A stretch of 64,000 bases of DNA from Dyella acidiphila. GTDB lineage: Bacteria; Pseudomonadota; Gammaproteobacteria; Xanthomonadales; Rhodanobacteraceae. The stretch lies in assembly GCF_014863405.1 (NCBI RefSeq), contig NZ_JACZZA010000009.1, positions 144,340 to 208,339 on the forward strand, read 5' to 3'. Positions within the stretch are counted from its first letter, which is position 1. Each line of letters begins with the position of its first letter. A model generated the notes under the pieces. It did no database searches. It saw nothing but the letters and a program-made list of their open reading frames with translations, and was not told the origin of the DNA. Below are positions 9,342-18,119 of this stretch, in pieces. The translations under genes and the position numbers were made by a program.

Positions 9342-10183
9342 GGCGCTTTGCGCTCCGCTTGGCTGGCCAGCCGGAAGATTCGCAAGCGCTCGTCGAAGGG
9401 CGCGAGGCTTGCCGCGTTGGCCGCGTAGTCGAGGCTTTCGCGCAGGCCCAGGCACAGGAAGCCGCCCCGTACCAGGCTGTCGCGGAACAACGCCAGCACT
9501 CGATCCTGCAGCACATTGGAAAAGTAGATCATCACGTTGCGGCACAAGATCAGATGCGCTTCACAGAACACGCCGTCGGAAACCAGGTTGTGCTGGGCGA
9601 AGGTGACGTTGCGGCGCAGGCGCTGATCCAGTTTGATCAGGTTGTAGCGGGCACTGTAGTAGTCGGCCAGCGAGCAGGTGCCGCCGGAAGCCTGGTAGTT
9701 GCGCGACCACTGCTGTGCCTCGCGCGCCGGATAGATGCCCTCTTCAGCCTGGCGCAAGGCGCGTTCGCTGAGGTCGGTGGCGAAGATCTGCGTGCGTTCG
9801 TACAGGCCGGTTTCTTCCAGCAGGATGGCCAGCGAATACACCTCCTGCCCGTGTGCGCAGCCGGCCTGCCAGATATTGATCTGCGGGTAGGAGGCGAGCA
9901 TCGGCAGCACCTGTTCGCGCAGACTGCGGAACAGCCCGGGGTCGCGGAACATGTCCGAGGCGGGCACGGTGAGCCCGTCGAGCACGCGCGGCAGCAGCGG
10001 CGGTTCGTGCAGCATGCGCTCGGTCAGGCCGCTGATGGTGCGGCATTGCAGTTGGTCGGCCAGCTGCTGCACGCGGCGCTTGAGCGAGGCCGGTGCGTAC
10101 TGGCTGAAGTCGTAGCCGTGGCGACGCTGCATCGCCTGGATGAACAGCGCCACTTCGATGTCGTCCAGTTCCTTGGCGTCCAC
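9338..10183 (-). CDS. cheR: CheR-type protein-glutamate methyltransferase
   Basis: 281 aa. CheR N-terminal helical domain, then a SAM-binding domain with FRDPGLFRSL, WQAGCAHGQEVYSLAI (SAM loop) and LILCRNVMIYF. The start is a GTG preceded by AGGA, 16 bases after the hybrid kinase stop. It pairs with the CheB immediately downstream as an antagonistic methylation couple. Confidence 0.9.
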   Translation of the reverse strand: MDAKELDDIEVALFIQAMQRRHGYDFSQYAPASLKRRVQQLADQLQCRTISGLTERMLHEPPLLPRVLDGLTVPASDMFRDPGLFRSLREQVLPMLASYPQINIWQAGCAHGQEVYSLAILLEETGLYERTQIFATDLSERALRQAEEGIYPAREAQQWSRNYQASGGTCSLADYYSARYNLIKLDQRLRRNVTFAQHNLVSDGVFCEAHLILCRNVMIYFSNVLQDRVLALFRDSLVRGGFLCLGLRESLDYAANAASLAPFDERLRIFRLASQAERKAP

Positions 10184-10199
10184 GCTCGCGTCCTGCTGC

Positions 10200-13100
10200 T
10201 CAGCCGCGCAGCCACACGTGCATCATGGACGCGAGCTTGTCCAGGTCGATCGGCTTGGACAAATAATCGTTGGCGCCCGCTTCCAGGCACTGTTCGCGGT
10301 CGCCGCGCATGGCTTTGGCGGTCAGCGCGATGATCGGCAGCTGGCTGAGCGAGGGCTGGGCGCGGATCGCGCGCATCACTTCGTAACCGTCCATGCCGGG
10401 CATCATGATGTCCATCAGCACCAGTTCCACGTTCTTGTTGTCGTCCAACTGCTGCAGGGCCTTGGGGCCATCCTGCGCCATGCTGATGTTGAGTCCCCAG
10501 CTGCGCAGCACTTTGGACAGCGCAAACAGGTTGCGCATGTCATCGTCCACCAGCAGCACATGATGTCCGCTCAGGCCATCGTAAGTGGGCGAGGGCGCGT
10601 TCGCCTCCGGGCCGCTCGATTGCCGGATGCTGTGCAGGAACAGGCTGACTTCGTCCAGCAGGCGCTCGGGCGAACGCGCGCCCTTGATCACGATGCTGTC
10701 GGTGTACTGGCGGATACGGAGGTTTTCCTCGCGGCTGAGTTCGCGGCCGGAATACACCACCACCGGCGGAATGCTGCCGGTATTGGACAGTCGTTCCAGC
10801 AGTTCCAGGCCGGAAATACCGGGCAGACCCAGATCCAGCACGATGCAGTCGTAGCCGGTTTCGGCAATCTTCTGCAGCGCTTCCTCGCCGGAGCCGGCCT
10901 GGTCGATCTGCACATCGTCCTGGCTCAGCAAGCTGCGCACCGCGGCGCGTGCGTTGGCGTCGTCATCGACCACCAGCAGATGGCGCGTGCGGCCCTTGGC
11001 GAAATGCAGCAGCCGCTCGAAGGCATCGTTGATCGCCTCGCGCGTCACCGGCTTGGTAAGGAAACCCACCGCGCCCAGTTCGCGCCCGCGCGACGCATCG
11101 TCGGTGGCGGAAAGGAAATGCACCGGCAGATGGCGCGTGGCTGGATCGGCCTTCAGGCGTTCGATCACCGTCCAGCCGTCCATGCCCGGCAGCATCACAT
11201 CGAGCAGAATGCCGACCGGATGGTAGCGGCGCGCCAGTGCCAGGCCTTCTTCGCCATCGGGCGCATGCAGCATGCGATGGCCTTTCTGGCGCACGATGTC
11301 GGCGAGGATGCGCGCGAACGACGGATCGTCTTCGACAATCAGGATCACGCTGTCGCCGGGAGCGATGCGCTCGCGGTCGTCGTTCAGGCCTTCGGCCGGC
11401 AGCATGGAGCGTGTGACTGGACGCGGCGTGGGTATCTGCACTGCGGTTGTCGTGCCTGGCGCTGCTTCGTCCGCTGCCGGTGCCTGTTCGGGCAGCAGCA
11501 GCACGAATTCGCTGCCCTGGCCGACCTCGCTGCGCAACACGATATCGCCGCCGAGCAGCGCGGCCATGCGGCGCGAAATGCTCAGCCCCAGCCCGGTACC
11601 GCCGAACTGGCGGCTGGTACTGCTGTCGGCCTGCTCGAAGGCATTGAAGATGCGTTCGAGCTTGTCGGGGGGAATGCCGATGCCGCTGTCCTTTACGCTG
11701 ATCGCCAGCAAGGGCTGGCTCTTCATTGCTTCGGGCACCGGCAGGTCGCCGGCCGGCCGGCCGATCTGCACGCGCACGCTGCCCTTGGTGGTGAACTTGA
11801 AAGCATTGGCGAGCAGGTTGTTGATGATCTGCTCCAGCCGGTTCGGGTCGGTGTGGATCTCGACCGGCAACTGCTCGTCCACGCTTACTTCGTAGGCGAG
11901 TTTTTTCTCGCGCGCCACGTGGTCGAAAGTGCGGCGCAGGCTGCGTGCCAGGTTCTGCAGCGGCAAATCCACCAGCGACAATTCCATCTTGCCGGCTTCG
12001 ATCTTGGACAAATCGAGGATGTCGTTGATCAGCCGCAGCAGGCTGGAGCCGGCATCGTGAATGATCCGCGCCGACTCCACTTGTTCGCCATCCAGGTTGC
12101 CTTCGCGGTTGTCGGCCAGGCTGCGTGACAGGATCAGCAAGCTGTTCAGCGGTGTGCGCAGCTCATGCGACATATTGGCCAGGAACTCGCTCTTGTACTG
12201 GCTGGCGCGGGCCAGTTCTTCGGCTTTCTGCGAGGTCTCGCGCTGCAGTGCTTCCACCTGCTGCTTCTGCTGGCGCAAGGTGTCGGTTTTCAGCCGCAGC
12301 TCTTCGTTGGAAGCCTGCAGTTCGTCAGCCTGCACGCGCAGTTCTTCTTCGGAGGCCTGCAGCCGCTGCGACTGTTCTTCCAGTTCGTAGGTCTTGGTCT
12401 GCAAGGTGTCGTTGGCATTTCGCAGCGCTTCCTGCTGCTGGCGCATGGTGACGGCGGAAATGCGCAGTTCGTCGGCTTGCTCGCGGGTTTGTTCGAGCAG
12501 GTCCTGGGTGTTCACTGCGCGGTTGAGGTTTTCCAGCGTAAGCGCGGCCATCGGCAGCAATTCATCCAGCAATTGCCGATGCAGCGCCGTGGGTGCCGTA
12601 AAGCCGGCAAATTCCAGCACGCCAACCAGCTGTTCGCGCAATAGCAGCGGACGGATGGTGATGTGCCTGGGCAGCGCGGTGCCGCTGCCGGAGTCGATGC
12701 GCAGATAGTTTTCCGGTACTTGGTCCAGGCTGATCGCCTGGCGCGACAGCGCGCACTGGCCGACCAGGCCTTCACCGGGCATATACGCATCGGCGCTGTT
12801 CTGCAGGCGCATGCCGTAGCTGCCGAGCAGGTCCAGCCGCTGGCGCGATTCGTCGTAGCCGTAGAACACCGAGACACCGGCATGTACCAGCGGGGTCAGG
12901 GTGGACGTCAGGCGTTCGGCAAAGTCGCGGTGGCTGGTGGCGTGCTGCAGGCTGTTGGAGATTGCAGCGGCGTCGTTTTTCAGCAGCGCCTGTTCTTCGG
13001 AGTCGATCACCATCTGCTTGAACACTTCCAGCGCCTTGGCGATCTCGCCCACTTCGTCGCGGCGGCCGGAGCCGCGGATCTCGATCTCGTGATCGTGATC

Positions 13101-13850
13101 GGCCAGGCGGGTCATCAGTTCGGCCAGGCGGCGGATCGGGCGCGTCACCATGCGCGAGGTCAGCGAGATCACGGTCAGGCCGAGCAGCAGGCCGATGATC
13201 GCGCTGATCACGTTGACATACAGCGTATTGCGCAGCAGCCGTTCCGCATTGTGGTTGCGCTCGATCAGCAGCTGGCGTTCGGTGCCGGTCATGGCGTCGA
13301 GCACGCGCGTGTAGTCTTCCGTTTTTACGCTGCGGCGCGCGAGATAGTCGGCCTGGATCTGTGCCAACTGCTGCATGCCGGCCGGCGTGGCCGGGGCCTG
13401 CACGGCCGCGTCGGGCACGAGCAGCATCTTCTGCATTTCGCTGTCCCAGCGTGCGACCAGTTCCTGGATATGGTCGATGCGCAATTGCTGCAGCGAGTTG
13501 TCCGAGGTGAGCTGGCGCAGTTGCGCCAGCTGTTGCAGGAATTCCTTGTCGCTGCTGGTCAGGCGATCGAGCTCGGTGGATTTGTGGCTGATCAGATAGC
13601 CGCGCAGCCCCAGCTGCGCGGACAGCGCGCTCTGCTGCGCGCCCTGGATCTGCAGCAGCACTTCATACGTGTGGTCGGCCCAATGCCGCGTTTCGGTCTG
13701 GCGATTCTGCGAAATGGCATTGATCAGGCTGGTCAGCAGGAACAGCCCCAGCAACAGGCCGATCGCCAGCATGATCTTGTAGCGGATCGGCAGGTTGGTC
13801 AGCCACGAATACTTTTTCCGGGGCATTGGCGTGACGGTGGAGCTGACCAT
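10200..13850 (-). CDS. Hybrid sensor histidine kinase with CHASE3-like, HAMP, GAF and three receiver domains
   Basis: 1216 aa. TM1 about 26-46, periplasmic CHASE3-like helical domain about 50-205, TM2 about 210-231, HAMP about 232-285, GAF-like domain about 295-445, coiled coil 450-550, HisKA with His562 (NMSHELRTPLN), HATPase with DSGIGIP and FGGTGLGLSI, then REC1 (Asp884), REC2 (Asp1006) and REC3 (Asp1147). It heads the leftward operon with CheR, CheB and REC-GGDEF. This architecture is known from Xanthomonadales and Myxococcus-type kinases. The signal is unknown. MPRKKYS at residue 9 is an alternative start. Confidence 0.93.
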   Translation of the reverse strand: MVSSTVTPMPRKKYSWLTNLPIRYKIMLAIGLLLGLFLLTSLINAISQNRQTETRHWADHTYEVLLQIQGAQQSALSAQLGLRGYLISHKSTELDRLTSSDKEFLQQLAQLRQLTSDNSLQQLRIDHIQELVARWDSEMQKMLLVPDAAVQAPATPAGMQQLAQIQADYLARRSVKTEDYTRVLDAMTGTERQLLIERNHNAERLLRNTLYVNVISAIIGLLLGLTVISLTSRMVTRPIRRLAELMTRLADHDHEIEIRGSGRRDEVGEIAKALEVFKQMVIDSEEQALLKNDAAAISNSLQHATSHRDFAERLTSTLTPLVHAGVSVFYGYDESRQRLDLLGSYGMRLQNSADAYMPGEGLVGQCALSRQAISLDQVPENYLRIDSGSGTALPRHITIRPLLLREQLVGVLEFAGFTAPTALHRQLLDELLPMAALTLENLNRAVNTQDLLEQTREQADELRISAVTMRQQQEALRNANDTLQTKTYELEEQSQRLQASEEELRVQADELQASNEELRLKTDTLRQQKQQVEALQRETSQKAEELARASQYKSEFLANMSHELRTPLNSLLILSRSLADNREGNLDGEQVESARIIHDAGSSLLRLINDILDLSKIEAGKMELSLVDLPLQNLARSLRRTFDHVAREKKLAYEVSVDEQLPVEIHTDPNRLEQIINNLLANAFKFTTKGSVRVQIGRPAGDLPVPEAMKSQPLLAISVKDSGIGIPPDKLERIFNAFEQADSSTSRQFGGTGLGLSISRRMAALLGGDIVLRSEVGQGSEFVLLLPEQAPAADEAAPGTTTAVQIPTPRPVTRSMLPAEGLNDDRERIAPGDSVILIVEDDPSFARILADIVRQKGHRMLHAPDGEEGLALARRYHPVGILLDVMLPGMDGWTVIERLKADPATRHLPVHFLSATDDASRGRELGAVGFLTKPVTREAINDAFERLLHFAKGRTRHLLVVDDDANARAAVRSLLSQDDVQIDQAGSGEEALQKIAETGYDCIVLDLGLPGISGLELLERLSNTGSIPPVVVYSGRELSREENLRIRQYTDSIVIKGARSPERLLDEVSLFLHSIRQSSGPEANAPSPTYDGLSGHHVLLVDDDMRNLFALSKVLRSWGLNISMAQDGPKALQQLDDNKNVELVLMDIMMPGMDGYEVMRAIRAQPSLSQLPIIALTAKAMRGDREQCLEAGANDYLSKPIDLDKLASMMHVWLRG

Positions 13851-14025
13851 AGGGAATCCCGCTGATTGGCAGTAAGGCGCACCTGCTGCGATCCATGGCG
13901 GGCAGGGCGGCTGGCGGCCAGATTAGCGAGATGGCGGCAGGGACGATAGCGCCCGGCCCCGCCGTCGTGCTGGCCTGCGCCGGCACGATAGACAGGCTTG
14001 CGTTGAACGGATGTGCAGGGGCGGC

Positions 14026-15420
14026 TTAGACCGTGGCGGGCGAGCTTGCCGGTGCGCCATTGCGCTCGGCCGCCAGATGCGCGGCCAGCGTATGCGCGGC
14101 GGCCCGGATTTCCGGCATCGCCGTGCATTCCCATAGATTGCCGCGCAGCAGCGAGCCGATCGCATACAGCCCCGGCTGTGCATCGCCGCGCGCATTGATC
14201 AGCCGGCCATCGGGCTGGGCGGCAACGCCCAGCTGCAGCGGATCGGCCACCGCCAGGCCATCCTCGATCAGCTGCGCCAGCAAGGCGTGTTCGGTAAAGG
14301 CCACCGCCGTATCCAGCCCGGTAGCCTGCACTACCAGGTCGGCCTGCAGGCGGGACAGCGCCTGGCTGGCGCGGGCGCGCACGGTGACATCGAGCGGGCC
14401 TTGGCCGTCCACCCCGAGCACGCGTGCCGCATGCACCTGCAGGCGGCCTTCATCGCGCAGTTGCTGGATGAATTCCGCCGAGGCGGGCGCAGTGCGATGG
14501 CGTGCGGCTTCCCAGATCCAGCGCGCATGGCGCAGGAACTGGCGGCGCCGCGCCAGGCTCAGGCCCTGCCAGACGGTGGTGTTGATCGGGCGCATGCCGT
14601 CGATCACGCTGCGCCAGTCGACCTGCGGCGCATGGCGTATGGCGTGGCGGATCGTGCGCAGCATGCCGGCCGTGGCGGCGCTGGCGAGCAGCTGCGCATT
14701 GAGCTGGTCCTGCTGCGGATACGGCTGGGCCGGCAGTTCCGGATGCACGAATGGCAGCAGGCCGTGCCGCGACACCGCGACCAATTCGGTATCCGGCCAT
14801 TGCCGCGAGGCCGACAGCAAGGTATCCACCGCGGTCAGCCCGGTGCCGATCACGATCAGCCGGCGCGGTGCGCGGCTGCGCCGCGGCAGGTTCCACGGAT
14901 TGAGTTCGAAGGCGCCGCTGGCCAGCGCCTGCGCGGACACCGTGCGCAACGGGCGCGGCGACAGCGCGCCGACCGCCAGGATCACGGTATCCACATGCAG
15001 GGTCCGCTGGTCGGACAACAGCACGTCGTAGCCGTGAATCTGTGGCTCCACGCGCAACGCCTCGACCGTATGCAGCGCAAACGGGCGTGCGCGCTTTTCG
15101 GCGGCGGTCATGCGCTTGCGCCATTGTGCTTCGACGAAATCGCCGAACAGGCGGCGCGGCAGGAAATCGGTGGCGCGCACGTCCGCGCGCTGGCGCGTGG
15201 CGTGCTGCACGAAGTCCTCGTCCTGGTCGACGTACAAACCCATGCCCACCGCGCGCACGTTGAGCAGGTGGTGCTCTTCCTGCGTGGCATAGGCCACGCC
15301 GCGGCCCGGTGTGGCCGGGCCGGTAATCCAGTGCAAGCTGCCGCCGTGTTCGCGGTTCAGCAGTGCGCCGAACAATGCCGCGCCGGCTGCGCCGCCACCG
15401 ATGATTGCGATATCAGTCAT
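14026..15420 (-). CDS. FAD/NAD(P)-binding oxidoreductase (YdhS-like)
   Basis: 464 aa. N-terminal Rossmann fold (IAIIGGGAAGAALFG), family motif GRGVAYAT with HHLLNVRAVGMG, a second nucleotide-binding segment (RLIVIGTGLTAVDTLL), and a typical GLYAIGSLLRGNLWE near the end. The ATG at 15420 has GAGGA six bases upstream; the ATG at 15426 would sit directly on that site. It follows the cupin gene by 65 bases and is probably co-transcribed with it. The substrate is unknown; the pairing hints at thiol or sulfur oxidation. Confidence 0.85.
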   Translation of the reverse strand: MTDIAIIGGGAAGAALFGALLNREHGGSLHWITGPATPGRGVAYATQEEHHLLNVRAVGMGLYVDQDEDFVQHATRQRADVRATDFLPRRLFGDFVEAQWRKRMTAAEKRARPFALHTVEALRVEPQIHGYDVLLSDQRTLHVDTVILAVGALSPRPLRTVSAQALASGAFELNPWNLPRRSRAPRRLIVIGTGLTAVDTLLSASRQWPDTELVAVSRHGLLPFVHPELPAQPYPQQDQLNAQLLASAATAGMLRTIRHAIRHAPQVDWRSVIDGMRPINTTVWQGLSLARRRQFLRHARWIWEAARHRTAPASAEFIQQLRDEGRLQVHAARVLGVDGQGPLDVTVRARASQALSRLQADLVVQATGLDTAVAFTEHALLAQLIEDGLAVADPLQLGVAAQPDGRLINARGDAQPGLYAIGSLLRGNLWECTAMPEIRAAAHTLAAHLAAERNGAPASSPATV

Positions 15421-15485
15421 AACCATTCCTCAAACGGCGTCAGTGGCGGCGGCAATGCGGCGCCGGCCAAACCAAACAGGCAGGA

Positions 15486-16073
15486 TCAGATCAGGGCGGG
15501 CTCGCGCACCGCGTGATGCGTGGTGCTGGCCCACTGTCCTTCGTCTTGCGCGTGATAGCTGCGATACGTATCCAGCGCGCCGCCGTAGATATGCAGCGAC
15601 AAGGCTGCGCAGTTGGCGGAAAGATTGCGGCAGCGATGTGCGTAGTCGGCCTGCGAAAAGGCCAGGTGATCGCCGATGCCGATCACCGACACGCCGCGCG
15701 AAACCAGCTGCGGATCCTGCTGCAGCGAAAGATCGAAAGCTTCCACTTCCAGCACGCCGTCGAGCATGATTTCCATGCCCCACAGGCCATCGTGATCGTG
15801 GATCGGCGTGGCATGGCCGGGCGGCCACAGAATCAACAAGGCTTCATAGCCGTGTGCCTGGGGATCGGCCAGAGCAATGCGGCGATATGGCGTGCTGGCC
15901 GTTGCATCGAGCAGGTCCGCCGCTTGCGGACATCCTGCCCAAGTCGATGCCGTCGCCAGCGCTTTGGCCAGCGCTGACACATCCACAGGCGCGTGCTTCG
16001 GCAGGCAGGCATCGACCGTGTCGAGGATGCGCTGCGCCCAATCGGTGGTAGCAGGTCTGAGTGCGTCGTGCAT
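15486..16073 (-). CDS. Cysteine-dioxygenase-like cupin
   Basis: 195 aa cupin. The metal motif is in PIHDHDGLWGMEIMLDG (HxH then Glu), with a third His expected in DYAHRCRN. The pattern fits type I cysteine dioxygenases and related thiol dioxygenases, which oxidise a thiol to sulfinate with Fe(II) and oxygen. First gene of a two-gene unit with the FAD/NAD(P) protein. The exact thiol substrate (cysteine, 3-mercaptopropionate or other) is not settled. Confidence 0.75.
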   Translation of the reverse strand: MHDALRPATTDWAQRILDTVDACLPKHAPVDVSALAKALATASTWAGCPQAADLLDATASTPYRRIALADPQAHGYEALLILWPPGHATPIHDHDGLWGMEIMLDGVLEVEAFDLSLQQDPQLVSRGVSVIGIGDHLAFSQADYAHRCRNLSANCAALSLHIYGGALDTYRSYHAQDEGQWASTTHHAVREPALI

Positions 16074-16530
16074 AGGTCAACCCTGGTGTGTTGGCGTACT
16101 CGACCATGAAAGAACCACAGCCGCTGTTAAAGAACTGCTAGACGCTAGTTGCAAGATTTCATGGCGATATGAAGAAACGGCAAGCAAGCGTGACGCGCAT
16201 CCGGATGGATCGATGCAAAGCCTTGCATTGGCATGGGGTGGATGAGTAGGACTGATTTCGTCTTACAACTGTGGGTGTAGCGAATAACACGATGGCGATC
16301 GGCTCGACATGTTTGGAATATGTGAATGCGAATGGATGTTTGGCCGTCTAAATCGCATCATCTAACGCTTGCCTAACGATTTTCTTTTCGCGGCGAGATA
16401 CCGGGTTCGTCACTTGTCTTCACCGGCGCAGTAAACCTTTCGCGGGGAGCTCGCATCCATTCCTGCTGAACCGGCCACCTCCGAGATGGCCGGAAGGGTA
16501 TGGCTTTGCTTTTTTCCTGGGGAGTACGTC
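16074..16530. other. Divergent intergenic region without a visible gene
   Basis: About 457 bases between the leftward cupin gene and the rightward small secreted protein, AT-richer than the surroundings, notably 16110-16200 and 16300-16400. It should hold both promoters. I see no credible ORF, tRNA or repeat. Confidence 0.5.
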
Positions 16531-16899
16531 ATGCGTCATAAATGGTCCATGCTGGGAGTCCTGGTGGTTTCGCCGTTGGCGATCGCCGCGTCGGCTGGCT
16601 ATGTCGATTTCATCAACGGCAGCGGCGATCCGGTGGTGGCGATCTCGCTGGCAAAACCGGGTAGCGGCGACTGGAAGCCGGTAAAACTGCACGGTGTCGT
16701 CCATGGTGGTTATGTGAGTTTGGATGGCGGCTATATGGGCGAGGCCACGGTCGCCATGGATATCAGCCACGGTTGTTTTTACGACGTGCTGGTGGAGTTT
16801 TCGCAACGGCGTGCCTTGCTGTTGAACAACGTGGATGCATGCAGGACACACCGGATCGATATCGACCGGGCCTGGCAGCAGACGCATTCGATTTCGTAA
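16531..16899 (+). CDS. Small secreted protein of unknown function
   Basis: 122 aa. The ATG at 16531 follows CTGGGGA and starts a signal peptide (MRHKWSMLGVLVVSPLAIAASA). The mature part has a short beta-rich look (YVDFINGSGDPVVAISLAKPG) and two cysteines (GCFYDV, DACRTH) that could form a disulfide in the periplasm. I do not recognise the family. Confidence 0.65.
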   Translation: MRHKWSMLGVLVVSPLAIAASAGYVDFINGSGDPVVAISLAKPGSGDWKPVKLHGVVHGGYVSLDGGYMGEATVAMDISHGCFYDVLVEFSQRRALLLNNVDACRTHRIDIDRAWQQTHSIS

Positions 16900-17126
16900 G
16901 CCACGCGTCATCCACGAGGGTGATGGCCGCGTGACGGAACGGCCATGCCGTCCGGCTGGGCACTTGTCAGGAAAGCGCCGTTTACCGAGGCCCCCATCAC
17001 AGCTAATACATGACAAAGTGCGTGCATCTTGCTGATGCAACGCAGATGCGGCAGAGTTGCCGCCTGCGGAAACGCCCGTCGTGACCGCCACAATTCAATA
17101 GCCAGCGTCGACGACAGGGGGGCCTA

Positions 17127-18107
17127 ATGATCGAGCTGGAGGTACAGGCCCTCTCGGCTACGCGAGAGGGTCTTCTCATCGACGTCGGCAAGGTCGTCGT
17201 CGCCAGTGGTTTTACCGTGCAGCGGCAACGGCTGGTGCAGGATCCCAACGGCGTGCTGATGACCCTGGTCGTGCGCGGACCGGCGCGCAAGCAGCGTGCG
17301 CTGGAAACGGCGCTGGAGGCGCACGAGCGCATCATCAGTTTTGAAATCGCGCTGTTTGAGGATGGGCCGCCGAAACCGCACTTCGCCGCCGCGCGCACGT
17401 TTGCGTATGCACCGGCTGCGCCGCTGCCCAAGGCCGAGCCCGAAACTGCGCCGGTGATACCGACGCCGGCCGTTCCGGCTGCAGCACCCGCACCCGCTCC
17501 GGCACTGGCGCCGGCACCGCCCGTGGCGGTCGTGGCGCCGGCATCGGCACCGCTATCGGCGGCAGAACCGGATCCCGATTTCATCTTCCTGCTCGAACCC
17601 AAACCCGCGCCGGCACCGACGCCGGTCGTCGAGCCGCCACAGCCCTTCGTCGAGGTGGTACCGCTAGGGCCGGACGAAGCAGCGATCGAGCAGTTGCTGC
17701 CGCGCATGCAGGGCGACTATCCGAAGATTTTTCCATCCTTGCAGCAGCTGCAGGAAAAGGTCGCCGACGCGGCGCGCGAATCCTCGCTGCTGTCGATCGG
17801 GCAGCGTACCGGTGGCTGGGTGTTCGCGCGCGACTATGGCGCCAGCGCGAAGCTCGCCCTGGCCGAAGCGATCACGCGCATCGGCGTGCCGGCGTTGGGC
17901 GCGGTGGTGGAGGTGGAATACAAAGGCGAAGGCCTGCATATCCGCAACAGTCCCTTGTGCACACCCGGACATTCGGGCTGCAAGTTCTTCAGCGGTTATC
18001 TGCAAGGTTTGCTGGGTCCGGCCGTTTCCAGCCAGGAGCTGTCGATCTTCGAGGTGTGCTGCCGCAGCTACGGCGCGGACGCCTGCGTGCTGGCGATTTC
18101 GGAATAG
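17127..18107 (+). CDS. V4R-domain protein with Pro/Ala linker
   Basis: 326 aa. Residues 1-88 form a small alpha/beta domain (IELEVQALSATREGLLIDVG), followed by a Pro/Ala-rich linker (about 95-175) and a C-terminal V4R (vinyl-4-reductase/hydrocarbon-binding) domain about 190-326. The latter has the Cys-rich region NSPLCTPGHSGCKFFSGY and CCRSYGADACV. V4R domains bind small hydrophobic or tetrapyrrole-like ligands and often sense them. It is convergent with the GGDEF gene, 12 bases apart. Ligand is unknown. Confidence 0.75.
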   Translation: MIELEVQALSATREGLLIDVGKVVVASGFTVQRQRLVQDPNGVLMTLVVRGPARKQRALETALEAHERIISFEIALFEDGPPKPHFAAARTFAYAPAAPLPKAEPETAPVIPTPAVPAAAPAPAPALAPAPPVAVVAPASAPLSAAEPDPDFIFLLEPKPAPAPTPVVEPPQPFVEVVPLGPDEAAIEQLLPRMQGDYPKIFPSLQQLQEKVADAARESSLLSIGQRTGGWVFARDYGASAKLALAEAITRIGVPALGAVVEVEYKGEGLHIRNSPLCTPGHSGCKFFSGYLQGLLGPAVSSQELSIFEVCCRSYGADACVLAISE

Positions 18108-18119
18108 CGCGGCGCCGGA

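Noticed and set aside
10140..12128. 662-codon plus-strand frame opposite the hybrid kinase
   Set aside because: Composition and lack of motifs mark it as an antisense shadow; the kinase, HATPase and receiver motifs on the minus strand are unambiguous.
14013..14198. Several short plus-strand frames opposite the FAD/NAD(P) gene
   Set aside because: Arg/Ala/Pro-rich shadow translations without ribosome sites.
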